Of a stretch of DNA of 64,000 bases, positions 54,868-64,000 are shown piece by piece. The notes under the pieces are model-generated. The model saw only the letters and a list, made by a program, of their open reading frames with translations. It had not been told where the DNA came from and searched no databases. This DNA is from Zasmidium citrigriseum. Taxonomy: Eukaryota > Ascomycota > Dothideomycetes > Mycosphaerellales > Mycosphaerellaceae. Each line of letters starts with the position of its first letter. Within the stretch, counting starts at the first letter, position 1. The stretch spans positions 750,376 to 814,375 of the forward strand of contig NHNW01000009.1 of the NCBI GenBank assembly GCA_002786025.1. The letters are read 5' to 3'. The position numbers and the translations under genes are program-made.

Positions 54868-55731
54868 GCCTTGCGCAAAGTGCTGAACGTGCCGTGATGG
54901 TGATGAGGTGACATGGTGTTCCGGATCACTTTCTTTCGACGATTGGTTTCCTACTCCTGGGCTGGTGATTTCTCTTCGATGATACCCGCGTTCGGTAGAA
55001 ACGCATGCACTTGACTGCCTGTCTGAAGAGCGACATGAAATGCGTCTGGAGGTTTCGCGTCTTCACACACCCACGCTACTGCTGAAGCTACAACGTGCTA
55101 CTCTCGACTCTGCGCCCTCACATTGGTTGTGCCTGACATCGATGAACTCATCTTGGGCTTAACACGTCTACGTCTCGAACTTGATGCGTATGTGGTGTGA
55201 CCCGACGTCTGAGCCAACGTACTGATCTCGTACGTAGTGACACGTCCTCTACGCGATGTCTTCTGACGCTTCCGTTGGATCCTGCATCTTTGTCGACAAT
55301 GACTCGAGATCTTCAATATACGATACGCATCTGCTCACTGGGAGAGCGAGGGGAATGGAACTAAGCGGATGCAAATGAAGCGAGCGAACAGTGGCTTCTT
55401 TTCCTGTTGAGTACATGATAGTTCTGTATTATCAAAAGCACTTCCCTCTTCAAATCAATCACTACATTTGCATGTGCCATTCCGACGAGTGAGTGATCGA
55501 CTATGAGCGGCATGTGACGAAATAAAGTTGTGGGATCGGCCCGCTGGAACGCGTCGTTTCACAGATCGCGGAGGCGGCTTCCAAGTTCCCATTAGGAAAC
55601 AGTCCATATACGAACACTCCTCACCTTTCGCGCTCCTGGATACCACACGCTCCGACTCGAACTGCGACCGACGACGCTCAGCGTACTTACGGCGGGATTG
55701 AAGCGACTGCAGGAGTTATGAAGTCTTGACC
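54868..55731. other. Intergenic region
   Basis: 864 bases between the KH gene and dynactin, same strand. It probably holds the KH 3' UTR and the dynactin promoter. No coding sequence was supported. Confidence 0.5.
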
Positions 55732-58700
55732 ATGGGCAGCAACCCGCCGTTGGCCCCCGGGCAGAAAGTCGAACTCAACGATGATCGAGTAGGAACTGTA
55801 CGCTTCGTGGGAAATACCTCCTTCTCAACTGGCGAGTGGGTTGGCATCGAGCTCGAGGAAGCAACCGGCAAGAACGATGGCTCCGTCCAGGGGAAGCGGT
55901 ATTTCGAATGCGCAGCGGGATATGGCATCTTCTGTCGAGCGTCAGGAGTAGGGAGGGTGCTGCAAGATGCGCCGAAGGCCAAGCCAAAAGCAGCTGCGAG
56001 TAATGGCGCACCGGTGAAGAGTGGTAGGCCGAGTAGCATACAAGGTCCCTCTGCTGTCAACGGGACAAGGAGGCAGACGCTAGTAAGAGATGAGCCTGGA
56101 AGGAGGACGAGCACGTTGCAGGGCACACCTACACCTGCTAGTAGGACTGGCAGTGGTATCAGGTCGCCTGTGAAGAGTCCGACGAAACAGCTGGGAACGA
56201 ACGGTACATCGAGCGCATCTACATCGAGAACGGGTACACCTCCTGCAGCTGGCAAGAGGCCGGTTGGTGGAGCGGCAGCAAAGACCAGCAGACCTAGCGT
56301 TGCTCCGTCAAGTACACTTGGAGCAGGTCGAAGGACCTCGACCCTGCCCTCTGCGCCTGGCTCAGCGGCCTCGAGAACTTCGAGACAATCCACCGCTGCT
56401 ACAGCACGCACACCTACGTCGCGACTCGCAGCCGGCAGTACTGCTGCTCCTCGAACTGCGGCTCAGACTCGTGTGGGCCTCCGAGAACGATTATCTGCGG
56501 CAAGAGAGGAAGCTTCGACTGGCGATGAGGCGAGCGAGCGGTCTAGCGTTCTCTCTCCTCGCGCCAGCACTGAGTCCGAAGTGGCCAGTCAGGCAGAGAC
56601 GGAGGATCAGGACGAAGAAGACGATACAGTTCGACAGAACTTCGCACCGCCTCCAGTACCGCCGATACCGCAAGAGCCAGACCGAACAAGCAGAAACCGA
56701 AGACCTTCGTCACCAACAGCCGCATCGGTCCACTCTCAGCGTACAATCCGCAGTACAGCTGCTTCAACCCGGCAGATCGAGGAACTGGAAGCCAAAGTAC
56801 GCTTACTGGAACGAAAGCGTGCGGAAGATCGTGAGCTCAAGCAGAATCTTGAGAAGGTCGAAAGTGAGCGGGATCAAGCCAGGACAGCCATTGAGAGGCT
56901 TCAGAAGAAGTATCGACCTCAGACGGAAGAGCTTGAGAAGCTGAAGAAGGAGATGGCAGACTATGAGAAACGATTCAATGAAATTGAGGACATCCAGGCG
57001 CGACATGACGTCGAACTTGAAGCAGCTCTGGTGGATCGCGAGTATGCTGAGGAGTCAGCGGAGTCACTCGAGCACGAGTTGAAGCTCGTTCGAGCAAAGG
57101 CGGAAGAGCAAGCTCTGGAATTGGAAATCCTTCGAGATGAGAACCAGGAGTTGAGTAAAGAGATGAGCCCAGAGGAGAGGACGAGCGCTGGCTGGTTGCA
57201 GTTGGAAAAGAGCAACGAGCGGCTGAAAGATGCTCTGCTTAGTCTGCGCGACATGACGCAGGATAGGGAGGCTGAGCTGAAGGAGCAGATTGAGGGCTTG
57301 GAAGAGCAAGTCAAGGAGGTTGAAGGGATGAGGAGCCAGTTCGAAGACACCAAGGCTCAGCTCTTGAAGAGCCAGGACGACACAGAAGATCTCCGTCAGC
57401 AGCTGGAGGTCGCACTGGGCGCTGAGGACATGATCGAGCGTCTGACGGAAGAGAATGAGTCTTTGCAAAACAAGATCAACGACCTACGCGCGGCCATCGA
57501 CGATCTTGAGAGTCTCCGAGAACTCAATGATGAGCTGGAGATCAACCACATCGAAGCAGAGAAGCAGCTGCAAGAAGAGCTCGACTTCAAGGACAGTCTC
57601 TTGCTTGACCGCGAACGCACTGCGAAAGAACAACAAGCAGCACTGGATGAGGCAGACTACAACATCAACCGTTTCCGTGAACTGGTCACCCAGCTGCAGA
57701 CTGACCTCCAAGACCTGGAGTCCAGCAAGCAGATCTCCGAGTCTGAAGCCGCTCAGCTCACCAGCAATTCTCGGGCGATGATGGACCTCAACCGGAAGTT
57801 ACAATCCAGCGCAGCAAAGACGCAAGTCAAGACCATCGACCTTGAGCTCCGCAAGCTGGATGCACAGCAGGCTTCAGAGCACCTTGCCATCGTGCAGCTT
57901 TTCTTGCCCGAGACCTTCCAGGCTGAACGAGACAGCATCCTCGCGTTGCTCCGCTTCAAGCGTATCGGCTTCAAGGCAAACCTGGTGCAGAGCTTCATCA
58001 AAGAGCGAGTTGCTTCGTACGGCACCCGTGGTCAAGATGAGGATGTCTTTGCGGCATGCGATGCCCTTGACAAGCTTACTTGGATTGCCGCGATGTCTGA
58101 CCGGCTCGTGAACTCCATCAGTGGCTGCAGCGCCGAAGCCTTTGCCAACTATGGAGGTGCTCTGTATGAGTTGGAGGTGGTAGAGCGCACACTGAATGAC
58201 TACGTCGACGCTCTGCGACGAGATGAGCTCAAGGAGAGCGACATGACGGCTCGACTTGGCCGTTCAATCGAAGTCATGACACACCTTTCCAGCCTGCACT
58301 TGCACAATGGCCTTGCTGATCATGCCGACGACCTCATTATGAGAGCCTTGCTCCTGCAGAGCCACCTGGACAGCGCAACTTCCGCCTTCACTCTGACCAG
58401 GACGATGATCGAGTCGAACATGAAGTCCACCAGCAGCGAGGAATCGGAAGATGAAGATGAGGAAAGTGTCTCTGACACTGCCCGAATCCTCAACCGACTG
58501 AAGACGATCATTGAGCAGGCTAGGAATGCCAAGGTCGTCTCGGGCAAGACACACCGTGCACTGTTTGATCTACAAGCACGGCACTTGACTTTGGAAGAGT
58601 CATTGCTTGAACACTTCGAGAGCAGCGAGAGTGTGACGAACGGAATTGTCTCGTTTGCTTGCAAGAGCGGTACTAGCTTGCAGGAGATCTTCCTTGAAGA

Positions 58701-59757
58701 AGGCCGCACAGAATCTTTCTCGCCATCAGAGATCATCAGTGCTCTCTCTCGCGTGGCCACCGACGTCTTCTCTCTCGCCACGGCTGAGTCTGGACCATAC
58801 GACACCCTCAACTCCCGCCTTCGAGACCTCAGTACCCTCCTCGCTGACCTCTCCGCCCTCCCGACCGACTTGGACAACACCGTCGAATTCGAACGTGCAC
58901 CAGCACCATGGGTCGCCCGCGCCGACGAACTCAAACAGACCAAGATCACATCCGTCGACACCGAAGCCGAGCTATCCCGCACGCTCGAAACAGTCCGTGA
59001 GCGCGACACCATGCTCAAGCAGAAAGAGACGGAGCTTGAAGAGCAGAGCGTACGAATCGAGATGCTGGAGGCAAGAATGAAGGAGGCCAGCAAACGCAGC
59101 GCCAAGATCGCTGAGCTCGAGCGAGGACTTCGTGAAGCGAAAGAAGGCGAGACGACAGCCAAACATGCTCTGGCGAATGCTCAGCAAGAAGCACAGCGAG
59201 AGATGGACCGTGTACGGGAAGAGATGGCACGGCTTGCGGACGAGCGACAACGAACAGGCGGAGGCAGCGCGGGTGGTGTGGGTGGCGAGCTGGACGGCAA
59301 CGCCATGGGCGCCAGCGTGCGCATCACGATCAAGAGGCAAGAGCACAAGATCGCCGGCTTGGAAGGCGCACTGCGATACCTCGAAGAAGACAACCGCCGC
59401 TTGCGACTTCCCGCACCTGACGCACCGCACAACATCTCCTCGTCGATGTCCTGGCTTCACGACCCACTGCCGGCGCCAACAGCAGCTAAGAAGAAAGCCC
59501 AGCGACAAGTCGCGCTGCAGAGCGAAGGCCACAGGATCCTCGAACAGATGCTGTCGCTCGCGACGAGACCTTCGACGGTGGACTTGACTACGATGCCGAC
59601 GAATAAACTTGCATGGCGGCCGGCGAAGGAGAGCAGCCGGTGGAAGGTGGAGAAGAGGAATGAGGAGTGGGTGGATTGGAAGATGTGGAGAGAGGAACTT
59701 GTGGATAGGGCCAGTCTATCAATGGCGAGAGGCGGTGGGAAGGTAGCGGCTGTGTGA
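55732..59757 (+). CDS. Dynactin large subunit p150Glued
   Basis: Single-exon 1341-residue subunit of dynactin, the cofactor linking cytoplasmic dynein to microtubules and cargo. The CAP-Gly domain is at about residues 8-75 (GTVRFVGNTSFSTGEWVGIEL, split by text length here into FVGNTSFS and GEWVGIEL, then GKNDGSVQGKRYF), followed by a Ser/Thr/Arg-rich basic linker (about 85-270), long coiled coils (about 340-720 and about 1080-1200) and a central ICD-like helical domain. The layout and size match fungal homologues (Neurospora ro-3, yeast Nip100). Needed for nuclear movement and hyphal growth in filamentous fungi. The start is the ATG within GACCATGGG; a TTG six bases upstream is ignored. Confidence 0.95.
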   Translation: MGSNPPLAPGQKVELNDDRVGTVRFVGNTSFSTGEWVGIELEEATGKNDGSVQGKRYFECAAGYGIFCRASGVGRVLQDAPKAKPKAAASNGAPVKSGRPSSIQGPSAVNGTRRQTLVRDEPGRRTSTLQGTPTPASRTGSGIRSPVKSPTKQLGTNGTSSASTSRTGTPPAAGKRPVGGAAAKTSRPSVAPSSTLGAGRRTSTLPSAPGSAASRTSRQSTAATARTPTSRLAAGSTAAPRTAAQTRVGLRERLSAAREEASTGDEASERSSVLSPRASTESEVASQAETEDQDEEDDTVRQNFAPPPVPPIPQEPDRTSRNRRPSSPTAASVHSQRTIRSTAASTRQIEELEAKVRLLERKRAEDRELKQNLEKVESERDQARTAIERLQKKYRPQTEELEKLKKEMADYEKRFNEIEDIQARHDVELEAALVDREYAEESAESLEHELKLVRAKAEEQALELEILRDENQELSKEMSPEERTSAGWLQLEKSNERLKDALLSLRDMTQDREAELKEQIEGLEEQVKEVEGMRSQFEDTKAQLLKSQDDTEDLRQQLEVALGAEDMIERLTEENESLQNKINDLRAAIDDLESLRELNDELEINHIEAEKQLQEELDFKDSLLLDRERTAKEQQAALDEADYNINRFRELVTQLQTDLQDLESSKQISESEAAQLTSNSRAMMDLNRKLQSSAAKTQVKTIDLELRKLDAQQASEHLAIVQLFLPETFQAERDSILALLRFKRIGFKANLVQSFIKERVASYGTRGQDEDVFAACDALDKLTWIAAMSDRLVNSISGCSAEAFANYGGALYELEVVERTLNDYVDALRRDELKESDMTARLGRSIEVMTHLSSLHLHNGLADHADDLIMRALLLQSHLDSATSAFTLTRTMIESNMKSTSSEESEDEDEESVSDTARILNRLKTIIEQARNAKVVSGKTHRALFDLQARHLTLEESLLEHFESSESVTNGIVSFACKSGTSLQEIFLEEGRTESFSPSEIISALSRVATDVFSLATAESGPYDTLNSRLRDLSTLLADLSALPTDLDNTVEFERAPAPWVARADELKQTKITSVDTEAELSRTLETVRERDTMLKQKETELEEQSVRIEMLEARMKEASKRSAKIAELERGLREAKEGETTAKHALANAQQEAQREMDRVREEMARLADERQRTGGGSAGGVGGELDGNAMGASVRITIKRQEHKIAGLEGALRYLEEDNRRLRLPAPDAPHNISSSMSWLHDPLPAPTAAKKKAQRQVALQSEGHRILEQMLSLATRPSTVDLTTMPTNKLAWRPAKESSRWKVEKRNEEWVDWKMWREELVDRASLSMARGGGKVAAV

Positions 59758-59899
59758 AGAAGTGGAACGTCTGTGTGATTTGCATAGGAGCTTGAACTAT
59801 GATACCCATGGAGCTATCTCCATCTCAATGCCTGCAGTCCAAGCTGTCCAATCTGTCTCTCACTACCCAGTACTCTTTCAATGCTGGCGAGATGTCTTC

Positions 59900-60964
59900 T
59901 CAGGACTGAGACTCGCGGGATGCCTTGCGGCGGTGGTGTGGTGCGAGAGGGGCGGTGGTCTTCTCGTCGGCGGCGACGGTCTTCTTGCCGCGGAGGTGTG
60001 GTGGGATGAAGCCGGCAGTCACCTTCTTGGGCTCTGGCTCGGTGATGGTGGTCTTTGGCTCTGCGGTCTTCTTGTAGACAGCCTCCTTCGTCAACTCAAG
60101 GCTCTTCGCCTGCATCTGCTTGGTCTGGGCAACCTGGTTGGCGTAAGATTCGTCGGACTTGAAGCTCAGCTCGTGGGCCTCGTTGGTTCTGCACCAGCCA
60201 CCCCAGCTCGCGAACGTGTTCAAGTTCTTCTCGTCGCTGTAGTTGAAGCCCTTCTGTGGGACGATCGGGCGCTCGTGGCGACGCTCACGTGGCTGACCGT
60301 TTTTGGCGGCGTGCTTCGCAGGCTTCTTGTCTTCGGATGGCTTGCTGGCCTCGCCGGTGCCTTGGACCTTGATGTTGCTGGTGATCTCCTTCTCAATCTT
60401 GTTCTCGATTGGCTTGTCGGCCTCTTCGGTGCCTTGGACGGCCGCCTTGCGAGCGGGGAATGGGATGCTCGGGTCGCGTGGTGAGATGCGGATCGTATTG
60501 GCCTCACGATTCCAGTTGACGTACACCTTCGTGCCGAACAGTCTCATGAGAGCCTTCTTGACCTTGAAGGCAGCTCGCTGGTCAGGGATCTTGTTGGTCG
60601 TGAGACGGCGGTACCTCTTGTCCATGTAGGTCTTGCGAGAAACGTCGAAGTGACCACCGGGGCCTAGCTCGACGAGGAACGCTTTGGCGACATGGGTGTG
60701 CAAGATCTCCTGGTCACTGAGGCTGCTGTAGATGACCGAATCGATGTCGGCACCATAGGCACTGGACTGCTCGCCATGGGTCTCGTACGGCTTCATGTCG
60801 AGATCTTTGTCGACGAAGACGATGATGGCAGGCTCATAGGTGAAGTCGCCGCCGTTGTATGTCTTCTTCTTGCCGAATGGCAGGCGCACAATCTTGGAAA
60901 TCATCTTGCAGGCGATGAGGACTTGGAATTCTTCGAGGTTGTTGGCGTCGTACGCGAGATTGTA
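59900..60964 (-). CDS. Hypothetical protein, 5' exon not found
   Basis: From an acceptor at 60965 the minus strand is open for about 354 codons (334 from the ATG at 60904). Coding continues upstream of that ATG (YNLAYDANNLEEFQVLIACK), so the true start lies in an unidentified 5' exon. The N-terminal half looks folded (hydrophobic strands such as PAIIVFVDKD); the C-terminal half is Lys/Glu/Pro-rich and probably disordered, with FIPPHLRGKK near the end. That last motif occurs in translation-related proteins, but I see no known domain. Function unknown. It lies 143 bases from dynactin and is convergent with it. Confidence 0.7.
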   Translation of the reverse strand, partial: YNLAYDANNLEEFQVLIACKMISKIVRLPFGKKKTYNGGDFTYEPAIIVFVDKDLDMKPYETHGEQSSAYGADIDSVIYSSLSDQEILHTHVAKAFLVELGPGGHFDVSRKTYMDKRYRRLTTNKIPDQRAAFKVKKALMRLFGTKVYVNWNREANTIRISPRDPSIPFPARKAAVQGTEEADKPIENKIEKEITSNIKVQGTGEASKPSEDKKPAKHAAKNGQPRERRHERPIVPQKGFNYSDEKNLNTFASWGGWCRTNEAHELSFKSDESYANQVAQTKQMQAKSLELTKEAVYKKTAEPKTTITEPEPKKVTAGFIPPHLRGKKTVAADEKTTAPLAPHHRRKASRESQS

Positions 60965-61279
60965 CTGGAGTAAAGTCAGCTGGTGTTCATGAAAGTGTGA
61001 GAGTCACAATGTACGTTGACGGTGTGTGTCAACAGTCAGGTGGAAGCTGCGCTGAGCAAGTGCCAGATGATGTGTGGGTGTGAGTTGGTTGTGTGTTGGT
61101 TGTGTTTGGGAAGCTGTTTGCTGGAAAGTGGTGCTGAGGTTGGTGTTGTAGGAGGAAGAAAGAAGACGGAAGGGAGACGGCCTTAAGTAGTTTCTGAGGA
61201 CCGCCGGACAATAGAGACGCACAATAAAAGCAGTGTGGCCAATAGCAAAAAAGGATGGCTGGGACAATAGGGCAGGGGG
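60965..61279. other. Region upstream of the hypothetical protein
   Basis: Probably 5' leader, intron and promoter of the hypothetical gene. The haem-binding exon of the neighbouring P450 would be expected here on the minus strand but is not present. Confidence 0.45.
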
Positions 61280-62665
61280 TCATAGCTCCCTATTGTTGAA
61301 ACGTACCGCCAAGAGATGGTAGCGTGCTGCTGACCCTGTCTCGAAGTTGCAGGCGAGCCATCTGGTTGGCTGAAACTCGCTCGCGTCATCGCCAAACCAC
61401 TCAGGGTTGACGTGCGCGACGGTAGGTTCGAGAGATATCGTCGCCTGTGGATGGACTAGGATTAGCGTGTGCTGTTTTGGTAGCTTGCTACTCGTTAAAT
61501 CGAAATAACATGGCTGGTCAGCAACCCGACTGTTTGGTTCGGGTTGTGCAGGGGCCACGAGGTGTGCGTGTGAGTCATCGGGATGTGGACGGGAAACTTA
61601 CGTCCTGAGGCATCTTGTGTCCTCCAACTTCGACGTCTTCCTCGCGAGTCGTGTACGTTGGGCCAGTCTCAAGAGGTGTGTTGAGGCGAATGCATTCGAC
61701 TAGTACGGCGTGTAGCAGGGGCATCTTACCCCTCTTCGCGATCAACTCCTTGAACGACGGAGGGTCTGAAAGCCCCGCGCTGTGAATCTCGTCGCGAAGC
61801 TGCTGGAGAAGCTCCGGGTCTCCGTAGATGTGAGTCAGGGCTGTGCGCAGCAGTACGATGGTAGGGTCCGCGCCTGCCAGGGTGAGCGCAATACGCGCTT
61901 CGATGTCGTTTGCGACCAAGCTGCGCTGCTCATCTTCTGGTTCTGAGCTTGAAGCATGCTCAGGAGTGTCGACATTAGTAGCTGCTCGAAACAGATCACT
62001 CTTCGGTGCGCTGCGCAATCCACATTTCCTCAAGATTGTAGCGATGTAGGGGTGGTACTTGAGATACGATCCGTACAAGACCGCGTAGAACTTCCACTCC
62101 TTCATCAAAGTCTGGATGCGGTCCACGTCGGGATCCTCCTCAAGGAAACCGGCAAACTGGCCAGTCGTAGTAGCCAGCATTGTCTCGTAGGCGTAACGCG
62201 CCAGGAGAGGAGACAACTCCACAGGCTCGCCCCTCTCGGCGGCATTGGCAAGCAGTCTGACGAACTGATAGTTGCACTTGTCGATAAGATGCTCATTGCG
62301 AAACACGTTGGCCATAGTGAGGGACTGTTCAAGATTCTGCAGAGCGGTGGTGTCGACAGCGAAAAAGGCGCGGTCCAGTTTTGGGATGTACACAAGGCCC
62401 TTGTCGGACAAGCTGTACTCGATCGGGCCGATCTGGATGAGGGGGCCTGCAAAATGTGAGTCGCGGACTTGAAACATCGTGCAGGCTTCACTCTACCGTG
62501 TTTCTCGTGAAGGCGGCCGACTGCCAGCCTATAAGAGCCGCGCAGGACGTGGTACACTTTCCACAGCCGAGTCAGTTTGGCCACGAAGGGGCCTGGGATG
62601 CCGTTGAGGAAGCGCTTGATGAAGGGCCACTTGGACGGCTTCGTCATGGTTTCGAGTGTTGGCAT
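61280..62665 (-). pseudogene. Cytochrome P450 lacking its haem-binding end
   Basis: Exons 62665-62497, 62446-61602 and 61444-61280 give 392 residues, versus about 500 for an intact P450. Recognisable parts: the proline-rich start with GIPGPFVAKLTRLW, HEKHGPLIQIGP (rebuilt across intron 1), LVECIRLNTPLETGP (ExxR-type helix, reading ECIR), and, after a 157-base intron, FQPTRWL of the PERF region. The frame then ends; the haem cysteine loop is missing and no exon encoding it follows. The N-terminal membrane anchor is also absent. The enzyme cannot bind haem as modelled, so this is probably a truncated pseudogene, unless an unseen splice exists. Confidence 0.8.
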
Positions 62666-63317
62666 TGTGCCGTGGATGTTGATGGATTGAATGAAGCGTG
62701 AAGTACTCTTAGCGTGATTGAGGTCGGCGTCTTTGTCGCGGCTCCGATGGTGGAAGGCGCGATGGAAAGGCGTTTGATGTTGGTTCGAGTATACGGCGAC
62801 GTGGTGGAAGTACTTGGATCAGTGTCGATGAGTGCGAGGCAGAGTGGGTGAGGAGAGAGAAGAGAAGCAAAAAAGCAAGAGTAAGAGGCTATATGAAGTT
62901 TCGGTGTCCTTCGCACCTGCCTTCACATGAAGAAGCCACATGCTTGCTCTCACTTCACTTCACTCCATCCTATTGTCATCCATCCACCGACTTCGAACCA
63001 CGCCAAACTTGGCCATTTTTCGGCGACAACAAGCCGTTCCATTACCACTCGATCTTCCAAACGCGTCTGCCATCATTTCCTGCTGTAGACAAATACCATT
63101 TTCGGTCATACCAGGCATGAGGTGGAATGAAATCGGAGTACAGCGGACGAAGGCAAACAGCTGAAGTCAAAGACCAATTCCTTATTCCCGGCGCTTGCAA
63201 CTCATTGGCTCATCACATCTCCGGGATCGCTGGTCGTCGCCTCTGACGACAACATTTAGTCCGCCGCAAAGAAACCCTCCACCAAACATCCAACTATCAC
63301 CAGAACACCCCTCCAAA
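62666..63317. other. Intergenic region
   Basis: 652 bases between the P450 remnant and SDHAF4. The missing P450 membrane anchor is not found here. No gene is supported. Confidence 0.45.
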
Positions 63318-63800
63318 ATGCAATCGACAACTCGAATCGCGCGCACAATCCGCCCAGGCTTCTTCAAACGCACCCTCACAACCACGCCACCTCTCCGCTC
63401 CCGCTGGTCAACAGGGCCCTCGCCCCCACGCCTCCCCAAAGAAGAGCAAGAAATCTTCGAGAAACTGCAACAACAATCCACAGGAGCGTTTAGTACGCCT
63501 CGCCAACTCGACCAAGAAACCGCCAAATCATTATCAGAAGAGGACGATGGCGGGCTAGATCTCGGCGGCGCCCGTTCCGGCGAAGCCGACAAAATGCTCG
63601 AGCAACTCCGCGAACGCGCACGACTCGCCGCGAAAGGTGACGGAGAAGAACTACATCCGAATGTAAGGAGGGGTGCGGCGCCGGAGTTTGAGGGCGATAC
63701 GAATCCCAATACGGGAGAGGTTGGAGGGCCGAAGAATGAGCCGTTGAGGTGGGGGGTTGAGGGGGATTGGAGTTATAATGGACGGGTGACGGATTTCTGA
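63318..63800 (+). CDS. Succinate dehydrogenase assembly factor 4 (SDHAF4/Sdh8)
   Basis: 160-residue protein starting with an Arg-rich mitochondrial targeting sequence (MQSTTRIARTIRPGFFKRTL). The middle is Glu/Gln-rich, and the C terminus carries the family signature GEVGGPKNEPLRWGVEGDWSYNGRVTDF in segments (TGEVGGPKNEP and GDWSYNGRVTDF), the DUF1674 hallmark. Family members act in the matrix by binding flavinated Sdh1 before complex II is assembled. Length fits yeast Sdh8 (138) plus a linker. I start at 63318, where targeting begins, not at the in-frame sequence from 63195. Confidence 0.93.
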   Translation: MQSTTRIARTIRPGFFKRTLTTTPPLRSRWSTGPSPPRLPKEEQEIFEKLQQQSTGAFSTPRQLDQETAKSLSEEDDGGLDLGGARSGEADKMLEQLRERARLAAKGDGEELHPNVRRGAAPEFEGDTNPNTGEVGGPKNEPLRWGVEGDWSYNGRVTDF

Positions 63801-63893
63801 AGAGCTTGGAAAAATTGTATGTCTAGTGTCTAGAGCTGTATACATACGTGTGTTGTATCAAGAGCAAGGGTCAAGACAAAGAGCAGGACGACA

Positions 63894-64000
63894 TTACATC
63901 CTCGTCTCAGCATCGACATTGTACTTGTTATGCTCGCACGTCGCGATCTCAGCGCCATCCCGTTCGCGTTTCAGGACGCCTTTGAGGAGACATAATCGCT
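63894..64000 (-). CDS. C-terminal end of a truncated gene at the window edge
   Basis: The minus strand from the edge reads about 35 codons (CLLKGVLKRERDGAEIATC and EHNKYNVDAET) to a TAA at 63894-63896. It looks coding, with two cysteines 18 residues apart; the rest lies outside the window. I do not recognise the family with certainty. Confidence 0.55.
   Translation of the reverse strand, partial: RLCLLKGVLKRERDGAEIATCEHNKYNVDAETRM

Noticed and set aside
55716..56411. A 231-codon open frame on the minus strand
   Set aside because: It is antisense to the CAP-Gly and linker part of dynactin, has no domain and is explained by the biased Ser/Thr/Arg codons of that linker.
59762..60484. A 240-codon plus-strand frame
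   Set aside because: It is antisense to the Lys/Glu-rich half of the hypothetical protein; its Leu/Gly/Val repeats mirror that bias.
1..64000. tRNA, rRNA or CRISPR elements
   Set aside because: No cloverleaf, rRNA text or regularly spaced repeats were recognised by eye; a tRNA scan was not possible here.

Overview
The window is chromosomal DNA of a filamentous ascomycete (Pezizomycotina, possibly Dothideomycetes; the class is an inference). The signs are many 42-120 base GT-AG introns, a HET-domain gene, a Zn2Cys6 regulator, a class VI-like chitin synthase, a fungal TRP14-like protein and a TA-rich retrotransposon island with the look of repeat-induced point mutation (RIP). Most genes are intron-poor and GC-balanced, with short intergenic gaps.

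Left part (0.8-13.8 kb): a homocysteine S-methyltransferase; an APC-family permease divergent from a Zn2Cys6 regulator; a bacterial-type nucleotide-sugar dehydrogenase; a GH18 chitinase; and a chitin synthase.

Accessory part (13.9-28.3 kb): the main discovery is a minus-strand tandem array of five diverged paralogues (about 79-87 residues each) of a small secreted protein family I do not recognise. All five share one architecture: exon 1 encodes a signal peptide ending near a Pro-Leu/Ile-Pro motif, exon 2 is always exactly 48 bases with phase-0 introns on both sides, and exon 3 carries a Lys-Pro-Arg/Lys-Gly segment and two cysteines. Upstream blocks were duplicated along with the genes. After the array come a secreted MRJP/yellow-like protein, an alpha/beta-hydrolase-like protein without the usual nucleophile motif, a Cys-rich single-pass membrane protein, a TRP14-like thioredoxin-fold protein and a HET-domain protein.

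Island (28.2-34.9 kb): a 28-codon fragment resembling the 5' end of the cyclophilin gene at 37.3 kb lies just left of a 6.5 kb minus-strand Ty1/Copia element. The element has 126-base LTRs, a TCTTT target duplication, dense TA dinucleotides and only stop-riddled remnants of integrase and reverse transcriptase. A 22-base N gap and a one-base N with a 161-base exact repeat on each side mark assembly weak points.

Right part (35-64 kb): mostly conserved housekeeping genes: an intronless CoA-binding/O-acetylhomoserine sulfhydrylase fusion, a PPIL1-like cyclophilin, a 7-exon zinc alcohol dehydrogenase, a mitochondrial enoyl-CoA hydratase, TSR1, mannose-6-phosphate isomerase, a TMCO4/Mil1-like protein, an ARMH3-like protein, nicotinamide riboside kinase, a triple-KH protein, dynactin p150Glued and SDHAF4. 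A cytochrome P450 without its haem-binding end sits near the right edge, and the window ends inside another minus-strand gene.
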